From contig DAOVDP010000075.1 of assembly GCA_030669445.1 (NCBI GenBank), positions 1 through 6,233 on the forward strand: DNA of 6,233 nt. The letters run 5' to 3'. Of the stretch, positions 5,441 through 6,233 are shown piece by piece. A program made the translations under genes and the position numbers. Below the pieces are notes generated by a model that did no database searches, had not been told where the DNA came from, and was given only the letters and a program-made list of their open reading frames with translations. The DNA comes from Candidatus Latescibacterota bacterium (GTDB lineage: Bacteria; Latescibacterota; MVCY01). Positions within the stretch are counted from its first letter, which is position 1, and every line of letters begins with the position of its first letter.

Positions 5441-5603
5441 CCCACGATTTTAATCGTGGGGACCGAAACAAGAGAACACGTGTAACCGATTCATCGGTTT
5501 TTTGTTCAGATGCCTGACTCGTCCGAAAAAAAACCACAGCATAGGGCATCAAAAAACCTCCATCATTAAACAGCTTTTTAGGCCCACGAATAAATTCGTG
5601 GGC
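5441..5603. repeat. Related hairpin pair C: CCCACGA…TCGTGGG
   Basis: 5441-5460 is CCCACGATT, loop TT, AATCGTGGG. 5582-5603 is GCCCACGAAT, loop AA, ATTCGTGGGC. They have nine and ten perfect pairs and share the CCCACGA arm, 142 bases apart. A smaller stem CTTCAC-AGG-GTGAAG (5423-5437) stands just before the first. Such near-perfect dyads resemble recognition hairpins of single-strand transposases or structured RNA, but no transposase gene is present. Confidence 0.75.
5484..5503 (+). terminator. Intrinsic terminator on the plus strand within the hairpin region
   Basis: AACCGAT (5484-5490), loop TC, ATCGGTT (5493-5499), running into TTTTTT (5498-5503). The minus strand lacks a T-run after the same stem, so it works rightwards. 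It implies a plus-strand transcript from inside the hairpin region that stops well before dnaE. Confidence 0.6.
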
Positions 5604-5833
5604 TGCCAAGTGGTGAAATTCCGAATCTGGAGTTGATTTTCCGGATATAGGTTAAAACCAAACAACAATTCTCGAATTCAGCAGGGACACAACGGTGCTA
5701 CGCTCCCTACTTTTACCTTAATGGGGCGCATAGAAACCACAATCAATGTAGAGAAAAGCCATGTCCTGCTTCACATTTCATATAACCTCTGTAAATTATC
5801 ATATTAGCTTCCAACCCTCGCAAAAAAAATCTC

Positions 5834-5862
5834 TTGTTTTTCCTCCGGGATTTTTGTATACT
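5834..5862 (+). promoter_or_regulatory. Promoter of dnaE
   Basis: -35 TTGTTT (5834-5839), a spacer of exactly 17 bases and -10 TATACT (5857-5862). Start of transcription is expected near 5869, which leaves a leader of about 30 bases before the dnaE ATG. Confidence 0.75.
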
Positions 5863-5875
5863 TGAAGTACACAAA
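5853..5875. promoter_or_regulatory. 23-bp palindrome over the dnaE -10 element, candidate operator
   Basis: TTTGTATACTT, central G, AAGTACACAAA: ten of eleven positions pair symmetrically, with one A/C mismatch at 5858/5870. It covers the -10 hexamer and the expected transcription start, an ideal position for a repressor. The half-site does not match a LexA box I know with confidence, so the regulator is unassigned. Confidence 0.55.
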
Positions 5876-5887
5876 TCAAAATCCATC

Positions 5888-5895
5888 AGGGGAGG
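5888..5895 (+). promoter_or_regulatory. Ribosome binding site of dnaE
   Basis: AGGGGAGG followed by a five-base spacer (ATAAG) and ATG at 5901. It contains a GGAGG Shine-Dalgarno core and fixes the start. Confidence 0.85.
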
Positions 5896-5900
5896 ATAAG

Positions 5901-6233
5901 ATGCCTACAACCAATTTCGTTCATCTACATAATCACACTATGTACAGTCTCTTAGATGGTGCTCTCAGAATAGAGCAGATGGTCAAAACTGCCAAGCAGT
6001 GGGGGATGTCTGCCTTGGCCATCACTGACCACGGTAACATGTTCGGAGCGATCGAATTCTACCAGAAGGTTCAGAAGGCAGGCATAAAACCCATTATCGG
6101 CTGTGAGGTGTATGTGGCCATAGAGGGCAGACTCAAAAGGCAGGCGGCTTGGGGTATCGCCGACGGAGCCACCCACTTGACCTTGCTGGCCAGAAATGAC
6201 CTGGGCTATCAAAATCTGATGAAGCTTGTCTCT
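5901..6233 (+). CDS. dnaE: DNA polymerase III alpha subunit (DnaE), N-terminal part
   Basis: The frame runs from ATG 5901 off the window end (111 codons of a protein usually about 1,100 residues). The encoded part is the start of the PHP domain of the replicative polymerase. Visible motifs are FVHLHNHTMYSLLDGALRI with its His cluster near residues 8-12, the conserved ALAITDHGNMFGAIEFY around residues 40-56, KPIIGCEVYVA (about 62-72), and THLTLLARNDLGYQNLMKL near the end. These are hallmark DnaE/PHP blocks. The PHP domain binds metals and in some bacteria proofreads. Whether all metal ligands are kept cannot be judged from this fragment. The gene has its own promoter and ribosome binding site and is divergent from the lipoprotein gene. 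The polymerase domain is outside the window, so an error-prone DnaE2 paralogue is not strictly excluded. The sequence looks like standard DnaE1. Confidence 0.95.
   Translation, partial: MPTTNFVHLHNHTMYSLLDGALRIEQMVKTAKQWGMSALAITDHGNMFGAIEFYQKVQKAGIKPIIGCEVYVAIEGRLKRQAAWGIADGATHLTLLARNDLGYQNLMKLVS

Larger units (their letters stand above)
4561..5820. other. Hairpin-dense non-coding region of unknown function
   Basis: About 1.26 kb without a credible gene and AT-richer than the flanking genes. Stems visible by eye are at 4579-4604, 4612-4633, 4688-4698, 4699-4727, 4831-4852, 4953-4970, 5015-5055, 5076-5092, 5116-5144, 5423-5437, 5441-5460, 5484-5499, 5582-5603 and 5683-5708. Most have perfect 6-10 bp arms and loops of 2-6 bases. 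4688-4698 and 4699-4727 touch and may be alternatives. The stretch 5145-5422 is poorer, with a small dyad at 5347-5359. GGTTACAC occurs at 5131 and 5198 and inverted at 5480-5487. The region does not match a tRNA, rRNA or RNase P/tmRNA pattern I know. Candidates are a large structured RNA, a replication or recombination site, or a decayed mobile element. Confidence 0.5.

Noticed and set aside
5334..5609. 91-codon open frame on the minus strand
   Set aside because: No ribosome binding site, unusual composition, and it spans three strong hairpins and a terminator stem; it looks incidental.
4561..5820. CRISPR array, because of recurring short dyads
   Set aside because: Repeats are not identical in sequence, length or spacing, there are no uniform spacers and no cas gene.
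4561..5820. Integron attC sites or tRNA genes
   Set aside because: No GTTRRRY/RYYYAAC pairs with cassette genes and no cloverleaf with T-loop GTTCRA-type box was found.
5952..6212. 86-codon minus-strand frame inside dnaE
   Set aside because: The plus-strand PHP-domain motifs are unambiguous; this is their shadow.

Overview
The window is a bacterial chromosome segment from what looks like an uncultivated FCB-type lineage (the broad Bacteroidetes/Zixibacteria/WOR-3/Latescibacteria neighbourhood). The reasons are a large secreted protein ending in a FlgD-like, type IX-style C-terminal sorting domain, a fused papain/beta-helix/TPR architecture, and long intergenic spacers with nested inverted repeats. 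The phylum is an inference.

Layout. 1-159 (+) is the 3' end of an endonuclease III-like DNA glycosylase. 160-470 is a spacer with a ~120-bp inverted-repeat element and a strong intrinsic terminator reading leftwards. 471-3205 (-) is one ancestral gene of about 911 codons, now split in two. The N-terminal part (2360-3205) is a signal peptide plus papain-family (C1A) cysteine peptidase. The C-terminal part (471-2375, open from 2396) holds the last peptidase strand, a beta-rich linker, a right-handed beta-helix, TPR-like helices and the sorting domain. The break is a missing G in a G5A4 run. The gene also has ACG where the ribosome binding site predicts the start codon, and a replaced catalytic Asn motif. 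It is best read as a decaying gene, although sequencing error or recoding is not excluded for the indel.

3390-4142 (-) encodes a lipoprotein of unknown function. Its C-terminus has been rewritten by a 43-bp imperfect tandem duplication. 4143-5900 is a ~1.75-kb divergent intergenic region in two parts. The first (about 4200-4510) is a nested inverted-repeat element between two 12-bp direct repeats, each carrying a perfect TTGACA. The second (about 4579-5708) is an AT-richer stretch with at least thirteen short hairpins, several in look-alike pairs, and one intrinsic terminator on the + strand. It has no convincing protein gene. It is the most unusual part of the window and could be a large structured RNA, a replication or recombination site, or a dead mobile element.

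5901-6233 (+) is the start of dnaE (DNA polymerase III alpha, PHP domain), with a clear sigma70-type promoter overlapped by a 23-bp palindrome that may be an operator.

Functionally, the two flanking genes are DNA repair/replication housekeeping. The two minus-strand genes between them encode exported envelope or secreted proteins. They may share a transcript, since no terminator is seen between them and one lies after the second. No complete defence, CRISPR or biosynthetic system is present.
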